Below are positions 48,439 to 57,849 of a stretch of 64,000 nucleotides of DNA, piece after piece. The notes under the pieces were generated by a model. That model worked only from the letters and a program-made list of their open reading frames with translations, made no database searches and was not told the DNA's origin. Origin of the DNA: Planctomycetota bacterium (GTDB taxonomy: Bacteria; Planctomycetota; GCA-2746535); contig NVWA01000018.1 of assembly GCA_002746535.1 (NCBI GenBank), forward strand, positions 34,960-98,959. The letters run 5' to 3'. The number at the start of each line of letters is the position of its first letter. The stretch's first letter is position 1. The translations under genes were made by a program, and so were the position numbers.

Positions 48439-50313
48439 ATGAAATCACTATGGATTTCCAGGTGCTTTTTATGCCTATTTATTATTTTTCTGTTTTCAGG
48501 TATAAGCTACACAAACAACAACTTATGGATAATTTCTGCTCTTACTAAGACTTCGCAACAAAATCAAGCAGAAATCCTTATCGAAAAAATAAATTCCAAG
48601 TACAAATACAAACACCTTATTGAATGGCAACTAAATGCCAAACCCCCAGTTAGAATTCCTCAAAAAATTAAAATCAAAACAAACAATAACATAAAAAAAA
48701 TAATCATATCATCCTCTTTAAGTGGTGAACTTACTTTAAAATTACCAATATCTCTTGCTAAATCGAACCACAATGAAGAAGCACTTATTATAGAAAATTT
48801 TTATTCCAAGATCCTCTCCAATAATAAACACATAAAGAAATATTATGAGTTAACAAACAATTACTTTTCACCGTTACAAAAAAATTACTCAAAAATATTC
48901 AATAAAACAATTCACTACCCACTTGTTTCTGGAATCTTGGCTGATTATTTTAATGAAGAAAACTATACATTGTCAGGATCTACCCATAAAAGTAACGATA
49001 CACATGCACAAGGTATACGAACAATAAAATCATTTTATTATTATTCATACCTAATGTTATACCTCACATCATTCTTTTTTTTCTTACTATTAATTTTGCT
49101 TCTCACAAGAAGATCTTTCATAACACCTCTTTTAGTGGAAATGGATAAAGCAAAAATTCCAATAAATGAATCTTCAAATCTTATATGGAGGATGACGCCC
49201 TATTTACTTTTCCCTGGTAAAAGCTTCCAGCAAATATGCCAGTCTATATGCATCAGATATAAAACTTCATTAGAGAAAAAAATATCAAAAAAAGAATTTC
49301 AAATATTCAAGGAACAGTCAATTAAATTAGCGACAAATATTAAAAGCAAATGCGATAATTCTGGTATTAAAGCATATGCACATCAATTTTGTCAAATCCC
49401 ATCTGGATCGTATTCTCAACAACAATTTCAAGACAGACTTTTTCAATTAAAACGAATTGAAAAATCCATTGAATTCATAACTTCGCAATTTAGTAGTGAG
49501 ATCTCATTCAAAGATCAACAAAAGGTCTGGGAACTAGCTTTACTACAACTGCATAATTTTAAAAAAGAATTATTTAAAGCAGCAATACAAAAATTATTTA
49601 AAAGTATTGAAAAATCAAACTCAAAAGTTCTATCATCCGTTTCAACTCCAACTCAAAAACAAATAAAAGCTCCAGAAATATCCTCCGCAACACAAATAGC
49701 AGAAGCAAAAGCAGAGAATAAGGAATCTCTTTTAAACTCACTGAGAAAACAATTAAAGCAAAAATATTATTATCAATTAGAAATCGTTTCTTTGAAGGAA
49801 TTAGAAATCGTTAGTGATTTAATACAATTTCTTTCCATTTCTAAAGTAGAACGTTTTTTACAACAAAATTTAAAAGAATTGCTTTCCAATAATGACTTTT
49901 TAATCGCAGCTAAAACTAGAAATATACACAAAATTGATAGCATATTAAAAGGAAATGTTCAAGACCGTCTCCCAAAAAATGAAGACACAGAAAAGGATTT
50001 AACCTTTCTTCCGCTAAAAGATAAACGAATATTAATGGCTGGAGGAGATAAAGACCAAATTCAAAACTATACTGAATCATTGAAAAAATTAGGTGCTTTG
50101 GATGTGAAAATCATTTTAGAGAATACAAATCAATCACGAAGCACCATTCAAGGAAAGTATGATATTTATATATATATCGCTACAAGAATTTCCCATTCTC
50201 TTAGGTTCCAAATTTCCAATTTAACCAAAAAAAATGGAGGCGAATTAATCGTTTTAAATTTGCATAGAAGTGCCTTTTTTGAAGAGTTAAAAGGTAAACT
50301 TCAATATTGGTAA
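48439..50313 (+). CDS. Membrane protein with DUF2325-like C-terminal domain
   Basis: I recognise only the ends of this 624-residue protein. It has a signal or anchor at about 5-25 and a strong membrane helix at about 202-226 (LTSFFFFLLLILLLTRR), so the region between is extracytoplasmic. Residues of about 230-510 are charged and helical, with a Ser/Lys-rich linker in the middle. The last 100 residues (starting RILMAGGDKDQIQNYTESLKKLG, and containing DIYIYIATRISH) resemble DUF2325, a Rossmann-like domain of unknown function. No enzyme motif is seen. It is 26 bases after the PIN-TRAM gene. Confidence 0.6.
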   Translation: MKSLWISRCFLCLFIIFLFSGISYTNNNLWIISALTKTSQQNQAEILIEKINSKYKYKHLIEWQLNAKPPVRIPQKIKIKTNNNIKKIIISSSLSGELTLKLPISLAKSNHNEEALIIENFYSKILSNNKHIKKYYELTNNYFSPLQKNYSKIFNKTIHYPLVSGILADYFNEENYTLSGSTHKSNDTHAQGIRTIKSFYYYSYLMLYLTSFFFFLLLILLLTRRSFITPLLVEMDKAKIPINESSNLIWRMTPYLLFPGKSFQQICQSICIRYKTSLEKKISKKEFQIFKEQSIKLATNIKSKCDNSGIKAYAHQFCQIPSGSYSQQQFQDRLFQLKRIEKSIEFITSQFSSEISFKDQQKVWELALLQLHNFKKELFKAAIQKLFKSIEKSNSKVLSSVSTPTQKQIKAPEISSATQIAEAKAENKESLLNSLRKQLKQKYYYQLEIVSLKELEIVSDLIQFLSISKVERFLQQNLKELLSNNDFLIAAKTRNIHKIDSILKGNVQDRLPKNEDTEKDLTFLPLKDKRILMAGGDKDQIQNYTESLKKLGALDVKIILENTNQSRSTIQGKYDIYIYIATRISHSLRFQISNLTKKNGGELIVLNLHRSAFFEELKGKLQYW

Positions 50314-50442
50314 TAAATTCCACTATTTAATCGAATATCTATCATATGGTTGATTTAATCTTGCTGTAAGATTATTGTATTTGTATTGAGTTTTTTGAGA
50401 TTAAAAATAAAATTTCCCGCCCTTTTCATAAGAGAATTATTC

Positions 50443-50477
50443 GGTCTTTTTAAGTATTAAACTTTAATACGGAGACC
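50443..50477 (+). promoter_or_regulatory. Structured leader hairpin of rpsA
   Basis: GGTCT at 50443-50447 pairs with AGACC at 50473-50477. Inside it GTATTAAA (50454-50461) pairs perfectly with TTTAATAC (50463-50470). The resulting two-stage stem ends 34 bases before the rpsA ATG, which has no strong ribosome site (CCCTTTTTTTCTGGTCCTATC). S1 is known to autoregulate its own translation in gamma-proteobacteria, and this element is in the right place for such control. Confidence 0.5.
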
Positions 50478-50511
50478 TAAAATTTATTAACCCTTTTTTT
50501 CTGGTCCTATC

Positions 50512-52329
50512 ATGTCAACAAAAGATTTATTAAAAAGAATTAAATTCGACAATGATGTCGAACGTGAAATTGCCGATACCCTTGGTGATTTTACAGATGA
50601 AAACATTGATGAAATATGTATCAATGTTTCAAAAACTTATTCAATAGACACAATTGTTACAGGCAAAGTTGTCAACATCACAGATAAAGATGCCATCATT
50701 AATATCGGATATAAATCCGAAGGAATAATATCACTAACTGAATTCGATGAAGTCACTGAAATTAATATTGGAGACGAAATAGAAGTTTTATTGGAAGCTT
50801 TTGAAGATAACGATGGAATTGTACAATTAAGCAAAAGAAAAGCTGACCGTATTAGAGGATGGGAAAACCTTGTCAAATCTAGAAATGAAGGTGACGTAGT
50901 TTCCGGAAAAGTTATTAAAAAGATTAAAGGTGGACTACTTGTTGATATTGGAATTCCAGTATTCTTGCCTGCCTCACAAGTTGATGTAAGAAGATTAGTA
51001 GACATTGCGGATTTTATTGATCAAACGATTGAATGTAAAATTATCAAGATTGATCATGAAAGAAAAAATATTGTCGTATCTAGAAGAAAACTTCTTGAAG
51101 AAGAACGCGAAGCTCAAAAGAAAGAATTGATCGGCAACATTGAAGTCGGTTCATTGGTAATGGGTATTGTAAAAAACATTACAGATTTCGGTGCTTTTGT
51201 AGATTTAGGCGCTATGGACGGATTACTTCATATCACAGATATAACTTGGGGCCGCGTCTCACATCCATCAGAAATATTAAAATTAAATCAGGAAATCGAA
51301 TGTGTGGTACTTGATTTTGATAAAGAAAGAGAACGCATATCTTTAGGTCTTAAACAAAAAACTAAAAACCCATGGATTAATGCTGAAGAAAAATATCCTC
51401 CTGGAAAGCAAACAGTAGGCACTATTGTAAACATAGTTCCATACGGAGCATTTGTTAAATTAGATTCTGGAATTGAAGGATTAGTACACATTTCTGAAAT
51501 GTCATGGACGAAAAAAATAAATCATCCTTCTGAGATTCTCGAATTAAACCAAGAAGTTAATGTTATTATCCTGGATGTCAAAGCTGATAAGCAACAAATC
51601 TCATTGGGTATTAAACAACTTGATGATGACCCATGGGCAAATATCGAAGAAAGATATGCACCTCAAACTACTTTAAAAGGAACCGTAAGGAATTTAACTA
51701 CATACGGAGCATTTATACAGCTAGAAGAAGGTATTGATGGCTTATTACACGTTTCAGATATTTCATGGACAAAAAAGATTACTCACCCAAATATGGTATT
51801 GAAAAAAGGTGATGAAGTAGACGTTATTGTTCTTTTAATTGAGAAAGAGAAAAAAAGAATTGCTCTTGGAATGAAACAATTGGAAGAAGATCCATGGGAG
51901 CATGAAATAGTAGATAAATTTCAAGTCAATAGCATTATCGAAGGTGTCATAACTAAAATAACAAACTTTGGCGTGTTTATCGAATTGCAAGATAGCATTG
52001 AAGGCCTTATGCATATTTCTGAATTAGCATCTGAACCAATTGCAAGCTCAGAAGAAGTATTAGAAGTTGGTCAAAAAGTTAAAGTCAGTATTTTAAATGT
52101 TGATCAGAAAAACAGAAAAATTGGACTTTCGATGAAAGCATTAGAAGGCACTCCAGATGAAAATGATATTCAAGCATTCAGAGCTGCCATTAAAGAAAAA
52201 AATGGTGAATCATCTAGCTCAGAATCGGAAGAAACGACATCTACTGAAGTAAAAGCATCAGAAGAAAATGTTTCTGAAGAATCATCACCTTCTAAAGAAG
52301 AATCTACAGACGATTCTCCTGCTGAATAA
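50512..52329 (+). CDS. rpsA: Ribosomal protein bS1
   Basis: This 605-residue protein has six S1 RNA-binding domains, recognisable from IVTGKVVNI (about 49), VVSGKVIKK, LVMGIVKNITDFGAFVD, TVGTIVNIVPYGAFVK, LKGTVRNLTTYGAFI and IIEGVITKITNFGVFI. Domains three to five carry the GLLHISEMSW / HPSEIL-type repeats. The acidic Ser/Glu-rich tail (from about 560) is a plausible flexible end. It unfolds structured mRNA on the 30S subunit and aids initiation where Shine-Dalgarno pairing is weak. It is monocistronic, with a leader hairpin and an intrinsic terminator. Confidence 0.96.
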   Translation: MSTKDLLKRIKFDNDVEREIADTLGDFTDENIDEICINVSKTYSIDTIVTGKVVNITDKDAIINIGYKSEGIISLTEFDEVTEINIGDEIEVLLEAFEDNDGIVQLSKRKADRIRGWENLVKSRNEGDVVSGKVIKKIKGGLLVDIGIPVFLPASQVDVRRLVDIADFIDQTIECKIIKIDHERKNIVVSRRKLLEEEREAQKKELIGNIEVGSLVMGIVKNITDFGAFVDLGAMDGLLHITDITWGRVSHPSEILKLNQEIECVVLDFDKERERISLGLKQKTKNPWINAEEKYPPGKQTVGTIVNIVPYGAFVKLDSGIEGLVHISEMSWTKKINHPSEILELNQEVNVIILDVKADKQQISLGIKQLDDDPWANIEERYAPQTTLKGTVRNLTTYGAFIQLEEGIDGLLHVSDISWTKKITHPNMVLKKGDEVDVIVLLIEKEKKRIALGMKQLEEDPWEHEIVDKFQVNSIIEGVITKITNFGVFIELQDSIEGLMHISELASEPIASSEEVLEVGQKVKVSILNVDQKNRKIGLSMKALEGTPDENDIQAFRAAIKEKNGESSSSESEETTSTEVKASEENVSEESSPSKEESTDDSPAE

Positions 52330-52339
52330 AAATTAAATC

Positions 52340-52393
52340 TTAAAAGGGCATTATTAATAAATGATGTCCTTTTAAACAATTTTTTCATTTCTA
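52340..52393 (+). terminator. Intrinsic terminator of rpsA
   Basis: TTAAAAGGGCAT at 52340-52351 pairs with ATGTCCTTTTAA at 52364-52375 (12 bases, one G-T). The loop is AT-rich, and a T-rich run (TTTTTT) begins within 10 bases. It lies 10 bases after the rpsA stop. Confidence 0.72.
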
Positions 52394-52522
52394 AGTAAAC
52401 AATTTCTTATTTCCATATTACATTTTACTCCTAAGTTCAACCAAGGAATCATGTCTCGTTTAATTTGAATTAACTCACAATAAAATGACAATGAATCATA
52501 TCATCAAGCACTTTTAAAAAAT

Positions 52523-52915
52523 ATGACAAGCATAAATTTAAAAAAACGTCGGATTAATAGTGGTGAATTTTGCAGAGCCATGGAAAGAGGTAAATGCTGC
52601 TTTAATTTTTCCTACCAAAATAATTTATGTGATTTTCATTTCAAATTATTTAATTTATTAGCTAATGATGATGAAATAATAGAAAATAAAATTTATAAAA
52701 TTGACTACACATTAAATCTGTCGGCACCAGAAAGCAAATGCAGAATCATAGAGCCAGTCAAATTAAAAACGGAATTAATTCAAGAAGCGTGTTTACAATC
52801 AACGTTCAAAAAGGGGATTTGCAAAAGACACTTTAAAATATTAGAATTAATTGATCAGGTTGACAAATTTTCTATTTTAAAAATTTCAGATTTAAGAAAA
52901 CATAATTTAAGATAA
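52523..52915 (+). CDS. Small protein with duplicated CCCH zinc-knuckle-like units
   Basis: I do not recognise a family for these 130 residues. Two units have the same spacing: C26-x9-C36-x2-H39 and C90-x9-C100-x2-H103. Each is followed by similar residues (HFKLFNLL; HFKILELI) and preceded by an extra Cys (C17; C73). The CCCH arrangement suggests two Zn-binding knuckles, which occur in small nucleic-acid-binding proteins. There is no signal peptide or membrane part. The stop touches the stop of the convergent receiver gene, with no gap. Coding status is supported by the conserved internal symmetry. Confidence 0.6.
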   Translation: MTSINLKKRRINSGEFCRAMERGKCCFNFSYQNNLCDFHFKLFNLLANDDEIIENKIYKIDYTLNLSAPESKCRIIEPVKLKTELIQEACLQSTFKKGICKRHFKILELIDQVDKFSILKISDLRKHNLR

Positions 52916-53284
52916 TTATGATTTATCTTGATGGTCTTTTAAGCAATTATCTAAGAATTTCTGAATCGTAGATAAATCAAACGGCTTTTTAATATGAGGC
53001 TTGTCATAATTAAGAATATTTGAAGGTCCTGCGACAAAGACAATCTTTTCTGCTAAAGCGGGATATTTTTTATTCAACACTTCCATTATTTCAGAACCAT
53101 TCATCATAGGCATTACTTCATCAAGTAGAACTAAATCAAACTTATCATCTTTAATAAGAAATTTTTCAGCCTCAGACCATGTCGAAAAGCCCAAAATCTC
53201 AACGTCTTCATATAGTGATTCGATTAAATCCTCAAGATAATTTCTAATTAACTCCTCATCGTCAATATGTAAAATTCTAAACAT
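52916..53284 (-). CDS. Single-domain response regulator (CheY-like), atypical
   Basis: These 122 residues form a receiver domain without an output domain. The acidic pocket (D8, D9), phospho-acceptor D55 (LVLLDEVMPMMNG) and Lys100 in KKPFD are present. The switch Thr/Ser normally found after strand four is replaced by Ala85 (IVFVAGPSN), so signal propagation may differ. It is followed upstream on the same strand by a larger receiver-PAS-LuxR protein (21 bases away), and the two are probably cotranscribed and part of one phosphorelay. A cognate kinase is not in the window. Confidence 0.88.
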   Translation of the reverse strand: MFRILHIDDEELIRNYLEDLIESLYEDVEILGFSTWSEAEKFLIKDDKFDLVLLDEVMPMMNGSEIMEVLNKKYPALAEKIVFVAGPSNILNYDKPHIKKPFDLSTIQKFLDNCLKDHQDKS

Positions 53285-53305
53285 TTCGAATTACCATTTA
53301 TAAAG

Positions 53306-54559
53306 TTAAATTGATTGTAAATGAGTCGTTAAATTGATTCCTTTTCTTGCTATCCCTAATTTTTTACGAATATTATTTCTATGGGTATGGATTGTTCTCT
53401 CAGATAAAGACAAAGAATTTGAAATACCTCTCGATGACATTCCATTTCTAATTAGATGGCATATTTCAATTTCTTTGGGTGATAAATTACTTAATTCATG
53501 AGTGAATTTATGAGTAAAAGAATTGCTTAACTCGTTTAATGTATTAATTATCATTTCACAATATTTTTTATTACCAGGACTAATCGCTTCCATTCGCTCC
53601 AAAATAGGAACTAAAAGTTTAGTTGAATTTGTCTTAATTCTTTCTTCAATTTCAAAATATTTTAATTCTGCTTTTTGATGCAATTCATTTAAAGTAATAT
53701 TCTTTTTCTCAAGTTCCATCTTTTGATGATAAAGCTCATCTTCAGACTCTTTTAATTTAATTTGCACTTCTCTCTTCTCAGTTACATCCAATGCCAAGCA
53801 TAAAACGGTTTCTTTGCTATTAGTTGAGCTTTTAAGTGGCACAATATTAATATCTACCCACTTAATATTTTTCTGTGAACTCAGTATTTTATATTGATTA
53901 TAAGCACCTATGCCATCAAATGCAGAATCCAAATCCTTTAGGAAATTAGTTTCATCTTCATTTTCAATGAAATCTAAAAAATTTAAGCCCAACACATCTT
54001 CTAAATTCTCCTCGTCCAACAAGCATAATCCTGCGGGATTCATCTCATTTATCATTCCTTTTCTTGTCAAAGCACACACACATTCAGGAACACCATCAAA
54101 TAACGATTGTAATTTAGATTCTGTTTGGATACGTTGCAGAACCTCAAGCTCAAGGGCTTTAGTTTGTTTATACAGCTCTAAAAAAACACGTATTTTGCTC
54201 ATCAAAATATTATTATCAAATGGCTTTAAAATATAATCTACAGCTCCTGAGGAATAACCCTTAATAGCATTTGACCCACTCAAATCTTTACCCGTAATAA
54301 AAATAATTGGGAGCGTTATAGGTAAATTCAGCTTCTTTATGTTTTCTGCGACTTCAAAACCATTCATTCCTGGCATATCAACATCTAATAATATTAAGGC
54401 AAATTCTTTTTCTTCTAGAGCTTTTAAAGCATCGATGCCATTATTAAAGATTGTAGTTTCCACGCCATTTATGGAGGAAACTATATCCCTTATCATAATC
54501 AGGTTTTCCATGAAATCATCGACGATTAGAACTTGCGGAACAACCAATTTACTTTGCAT
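53306..54559 (-). CDS. Response regulator: receiver, PAS and LuxR-type HTH
   Basis: Order of parts in 417 residues: receiver (about 8-125; D59 in LLDVDMPGMNG, Thr in FITGKD, Lys in ILKPFD), a coiled link, a PAS-type sensor (about 145-265; ends CLALDVTEKREVQ), a long coiled coil (about 265-330), and a LuxR/GerE helix-turn-helix at the end (LSPKEIEICHLIRNGMSSRGISNSLSLSERTIHTHRNNIRKKLG by position about 352-400). The PAS domain suggests that it reads both phosphorylation and an intracellular signal. First gene of a pair with the CheY-like protein. Confidence 0.92.
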   Translation of the reverse strand: MQSKLVVPQVLIVDDFMENLIMIRDIVSSINGVETTIFNNGIDALKALEEKEFALILLDVDMPGMNGFEVAENIKKLNLPITLPIIFITGKDLSGSNAIKGYSSGAVDYILKPFDNNILMSKIRVFLELYKQTKALELEVLQRIQTESKLQSLFDGVPECVCALTRKGMINEMNPAGLCLLDEENLEDVLGLNFLDFIENEDETNFLKDLDSAFDGIGAYNQYKILSSQKNIKWVDINIVPLKSSTNSKETVLCLALDVTEKREVQIKLKESEDELYHQKMELEKKNITLNELHQKAELKYFEIEERIKTNSTKLLVPILERMEAISPGNKKYCEMIINTLNELSNSFTHKFTHELSNLSPKEIEICHLIRNGMSSRGISNSLSLSERTIHTHRNNIRKKLGIARKGINLTTHLQSI

Positions 54560-54738
54560 GAAAAATCCTGTAAATACTTAATCAATTAAGCAGATTCTAC
54601 GCATTTATTTGTTTGTTAGAACTAATTAAGTTGACCTAGATTAGATTCATCAGAAAAAGATTAAGTTGTTGCTAAAAATAGGAAATTATAATATCTATAA
54701 AAAGCATTAGTTTCTAATGGGAAATTAAGCCTTATTAG

Positions 54739-56550
54739 CTACTTGATAGATCCTTTTTTAAGCAAGACCATCAAGATAGAAATATCAACAGGATTAACAC
54801 CTGATATTCGTGATGCTTGTCCTAATGTTGCTGGTTTAAATTTATTCAATTTTTGTCTGGATTCAATTCTCAACTCATTGAACTGACTATAATCATTCAA
54901 TGGCGATAATGTTTTGCCTTCAACTCTTTTATGTTTTACTATTTCGTCTTCTTGACGTTTTAAATAGCCTTCATATTTTGTATCAATATCAAATTGTTGG
55001 AGTGTTTCCTCATTAGGCAAATCATTTCTATTTAATTCACCGATACGAATCACATCATTTATTGTATTAGAATTAACTCTAAGATGATGTCTTAAAGACT
55101 TTCCATCCACATGTTTCTTATCAAACCTTAACTTTAAAGAGGCGATGTTGTCTATTTTATTTTTAACTTGTTCATACTGTTCATTTGTAATTAAATTATA
55201 TTTATAAGCATAATCATATAAACGTCTATCGGCGTTATCATGTCTTAGTAATAATCGATACTCTGCTCTTGATGTAAACATACGATAAGGCTCATCTAGT
55301 TCTTTTGTAGTTAAGTCGTCCAATAATACACCTATCAAAGAGTCAGATCGGCTCATGATAAAAGGCTCTTTGTTCTTTACATATAAAGCTGCATTTACAC
55401 CTGCTACTAAGCCTTGGCTAGCAGCCTCCTCATATCCTGATGTGCCATTTATTTGTCCAGCAAAAAATAAACCTGGAATATGTTTAGACATCAAGGTCAC
55501 ACTTGTCTGGTATGGAGGAATAAAATCATATTCAATTGCATAACCAAAACGCATTATTTGAACTTTCTCCATACCCGGAACAGTTTTCAGGAATTTATCT
55601 TGAACTTCAGGTGGCAAACTAGTAGAGATTCCGTTCACATATACTTCTTCAGTATTGATTCCCTCTGGTTCAAAAAATAATTGGTGTCGATTTTTATCTT
55701 TAAACCGATTAACTTTATCTTCAATTGAAGGGCAATAGCGAGGTCCAACGCCTTGTATTTGTCCAGAATACATTGGCGATAACTCTAGGTTGTTAAGAAT
55801 AATATCATGTGTATCAGTGTTTGTATAACCAATATGACAATCAACCAAAGGCCTTTCGATTTTACTATTCCAATAGGAAAATGGTTGAGGAGTCTCGCTA
55901 GGTTGCGCTGTCAATTTCGAATAATCTAAGGAACTAGATAAAACTCTCGGAGGTGTGCCTGTCTTTAGGCGACCAGTTTTAAGACCAAGTTTATGAAAAC
56001 AGTCTGGCAAATTAGAGGATGGTTCACCAGCACGACCAGCACCAATCATAGTTGTACCTAAGTGCATCAATCCTTTTAAAAAAGTACCTGTTGTTAAAAT
56101 TGTAGTCGACGACCTATATTCAACACCTTCTTTAACTCTAACACCTATTACTTTATTATCATCAACAAGAATTTCATCTACTTGACCTTGAGCCAATACT
56201 AAACCCGGTGTTTTCTCAATTTCATGTTTAACTAGCAATTGATATAACTTTTTATCTGCTTGTGCTCTAGGAGCCTGGACAGCAGCACCTTTCGATCTAT
56301 TTAACATTCGAAAATGAATCATACTTCTATCGATTACTTTGCCCATTAACCCACCAAGGGCATCAATCTCTCGAGCGATTTGACCTTTAGCAAGGCCACC
56401 AATAGATGGATTACATGACATGACTCCTACAGAGTCTAAAGACATAGACAACAATAGGGTCTTGCACCCCATTTTGGCAGCAGCATGTGCAGCTTCGCAA
56501 CCACCATGACCACCCCCAACTACAATTACATCGAAGGTATACACTAACAT
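54739..56550 (-). CDS. mnmG: tRNA U34 carboxymethylaminomethyl-modification enzyme MnmG (GidA)
   Basis: This FAD protein works with MnmE to build cmnm5U at the wobble position of certain tRNAs. The FAD motif is GGGHGGCEAAHAAA (about 12-25); the family signatures GPRYCPSIEDKVNRF and GQINGTSGYEEAASQG are both present. The helical C-terminal domain is complete (603 residues). The start ATG at 56550 is not preceded by a strong ribosome site. It is followed on the same strand, 12 bases upstream, by the TIM-barrel gene, so both are probably one transcript. Confidence 0.97.
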   Translation of the reverse strand: MLVYTFDVIVVGGGHGGCEAAHAAAKMGCKTLLLSMSLDSVGVMSCNPSIGGLAKGQIAREIDALGGLMGKVIDRSMIHFRMLNRSKGAAVQAPRAQADKKLYQLLVKHEIEKTPGLVLAQGQVDEILVDDNKVIGVRVKEGVEYRSSTTILTTGTFLKGLMHLGTTMIGAGRAGEPSSNLPDCFHKLGLKTGRLKTGTPPRVLSSSLDYSKLTAQPSETPQPFSYWNSKIERPLVDCHIGYTNTDTHDIILNNLELSPMYSGQIQGVGPRYCPSIEDKVNRFKDKNRHQLFFEPEGINTEEVYVNGISTSLPPEVQDKFLKTVPGMEKVQIMRFGYAIEYDFIPPYQTSVTLMSKHIPGLFFAGQINGTSGYEEAASQGLVAGVNAALYVKNKEPFIMSRSDSLIGVLLDDLTTKELDEPYRMFTSRAEYRLLLRHDNADRRLYDYAYKYNLITNEQYEQVKNKIDNIASLKLRFDKKHVDGKSLRHHLRVNSNTINDVIRIGELNRNDLPNEETLQQFDIDTKYEGYLKRQEDEIVKHKRVEGKTLSPLNDYSQFNELRIESRQKLNKFKPATLGQASRISGVNPVDISILMVLLKKGSIK

Positions 56551-56562
56551 AAGACTATTTAA

Positions 56563-57381
56563 CTAAATAATTAATTCTAGCTCTTCTTCTATAAAGCTAG
56601 TATTAAATTGTAATAATTTATGGGCTGAATAACCTTTGACAAATTCCTGTTTAACAACAACCCAACCACTATAGTCGAGACATTCCATAACTTTGGTAAT
56701 CAAAGGTAAATTTATTAGGCCTTCACCAATACGGCAAGGAAAGACTTTCTTAACTTCTGGGTCTTTTTTCAATCGTCCAATTTTAATGTCGGATAAAATG
56801 AATACACCGATTCGATTTACAATATGAGGTAAAAAAGTTTGAGGTCGAATTCCCATCATTGTGAGAGTAGCAGGTTCAAATGCCATAAAAACATTGTCCT
56901 CTCTTGTATTCTCTACCATTTCGAATATTAATTTTTTATTCTTAATTATAGACTCTTCAGTTGGCTTAAAACAAAGCTTAATCCCCTTTTTCCGGGCAAC
57001 ACCACCTATTTCATTTAAAAAAGAATATAGCTTATTTCTGTCTTCAATCGTTGAAGAAGTAATCCCCTCATTATCATCAGTTACAACAATCGTATTGGCT
57101 TTACATTTTTGAAGGAAGTTTAATCGATAATCCAAATTTTGGATACTATCTTCAATTTTATCATTATTTAGAACATTCAAGACACCCTCTGAACCAGCAA
57201 CACCTATTTCATTTCCTGAAATTATTTCTGTAAAAATTTCCTGACGATCAATATAAGACTCAAGCAATTCGCCTCTTGCAAATACGCCTTTATATCCAAA
57301 TTTTACTATTTCTGTTAATGCGTGGGGGAAACCTGAGGTATCCCATGTTGCCTCTGCATAAGCAACTTCAATATCATCCAT
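56563..57381 (-). CDS. Xylose-isomerase-like TIM-barrel protein
   Basis: This 272-residue protein has the AP_endonuc_2/xylose-isomerase-like TIM-barrel order of strands: EVAYAEATWD, GYKGVFARGE, NTIVVTDDNE, KLCFKPTEES, VFMAFEPATL, VFILSDIKIGR and GWVVVKQEF. The usual metal His in strand five (H in HxxE/HPE) is replaced (CFKPTEES), and the Asp-His pair in strand seven reads SDIKIG. The family normally acts on sugar phosphates, inosose or AP sites; with these changes the substrate or metal use may differ, or it may be inactive. It precedes mnmG by 12 bases in the same direction. Confidence 0.68.
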   Translation of the reverse strand: MDDIEVAYAEATWDTSGFPHALTEIVKFGYKGVFARGELLESYIDRQEIFTEIISGNEIGVAGSEGVLNVLNNDKIEDSIQNLDYRLNFLQKCKANTIVVTDDNEGITSSTIEDRNKLYSFLNEIGGVARKKGIKLCFKPTEESIIKNKKLIFEMVENTREDNVFMAFEPATLTMMGIRPQTFLPHIVNRIGVFILSDIKIGRLKKDPEVKKVFPCRIGEGLINLPLITKVMECLDYSGWVVVKQEFVKGYSAHKLLQFNTSFIEEELELII

Positions 57382-57468
57382 TAATGGACTCCGATCTTAT
57401 TATTCGATTAAGTTGGATTCTGTAAAAAAGTAACTCGTTGTAAAATTGTTCTATTAATTAAATAATAA

Positions 57469-57654
57469 TTAATTTTTTTTACGTTGAGATCTTCTTATCG
57501 CTGCTTTTTTTTTGTGACGTTCAATGTCAGATTTTTTTTCGTAATATTGATTCTTTTTTAAATCAATTAATACACCTTCTTTACGACATAATCTTTTAAA
57601 TCTTCGAATCATGCTATCTAATGATTCATTGTCTCTACCTACAATTTTTATCAT
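57469..57654 (-). CDS. rpsU: Ribosomal protein bS21
   Basis: The 61 residues are basic and match bS21: MIKIVGRDNESLDSMIRRFKR at the N-terminus, CRKEGVLIDLKKNQYYEKKS, and a Lys/Arg-rich tail (HKKKAAIRRSQRKKN). bS21 binds the platform of the 30S subunit and helps mRNA binding. A bS21 of this short type is normal in PVC bacteria. It is separated from the TIM-barrel gene by 87 bases and from the next upstream gene by about 195 bases. Confidence 0.95.
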   Translation of the reverse strand: MIKIVGRDNESLDSMIRRFKRLCRKEGVLIDLKKNQYYEKKSDIERHKKKAAIRRSQRKKN

Positions 57655-57849
57655 ACAATCTCTCTAAACCTTTCGTTAAGAAATGACGATTTCTACCATT
57701 TTTGGGCGTGAGAGTATATCAAAATACTATTTCAAGTCGAAGGGAAATCCTTTATATTAAAATTCACGGAATCAACTTAGTTTCATATTGAAAATACAGG
57801 AGAGTGTATGTTGAAAGGCAGTTTATGGAGAATAATTTTTAAATATAAC

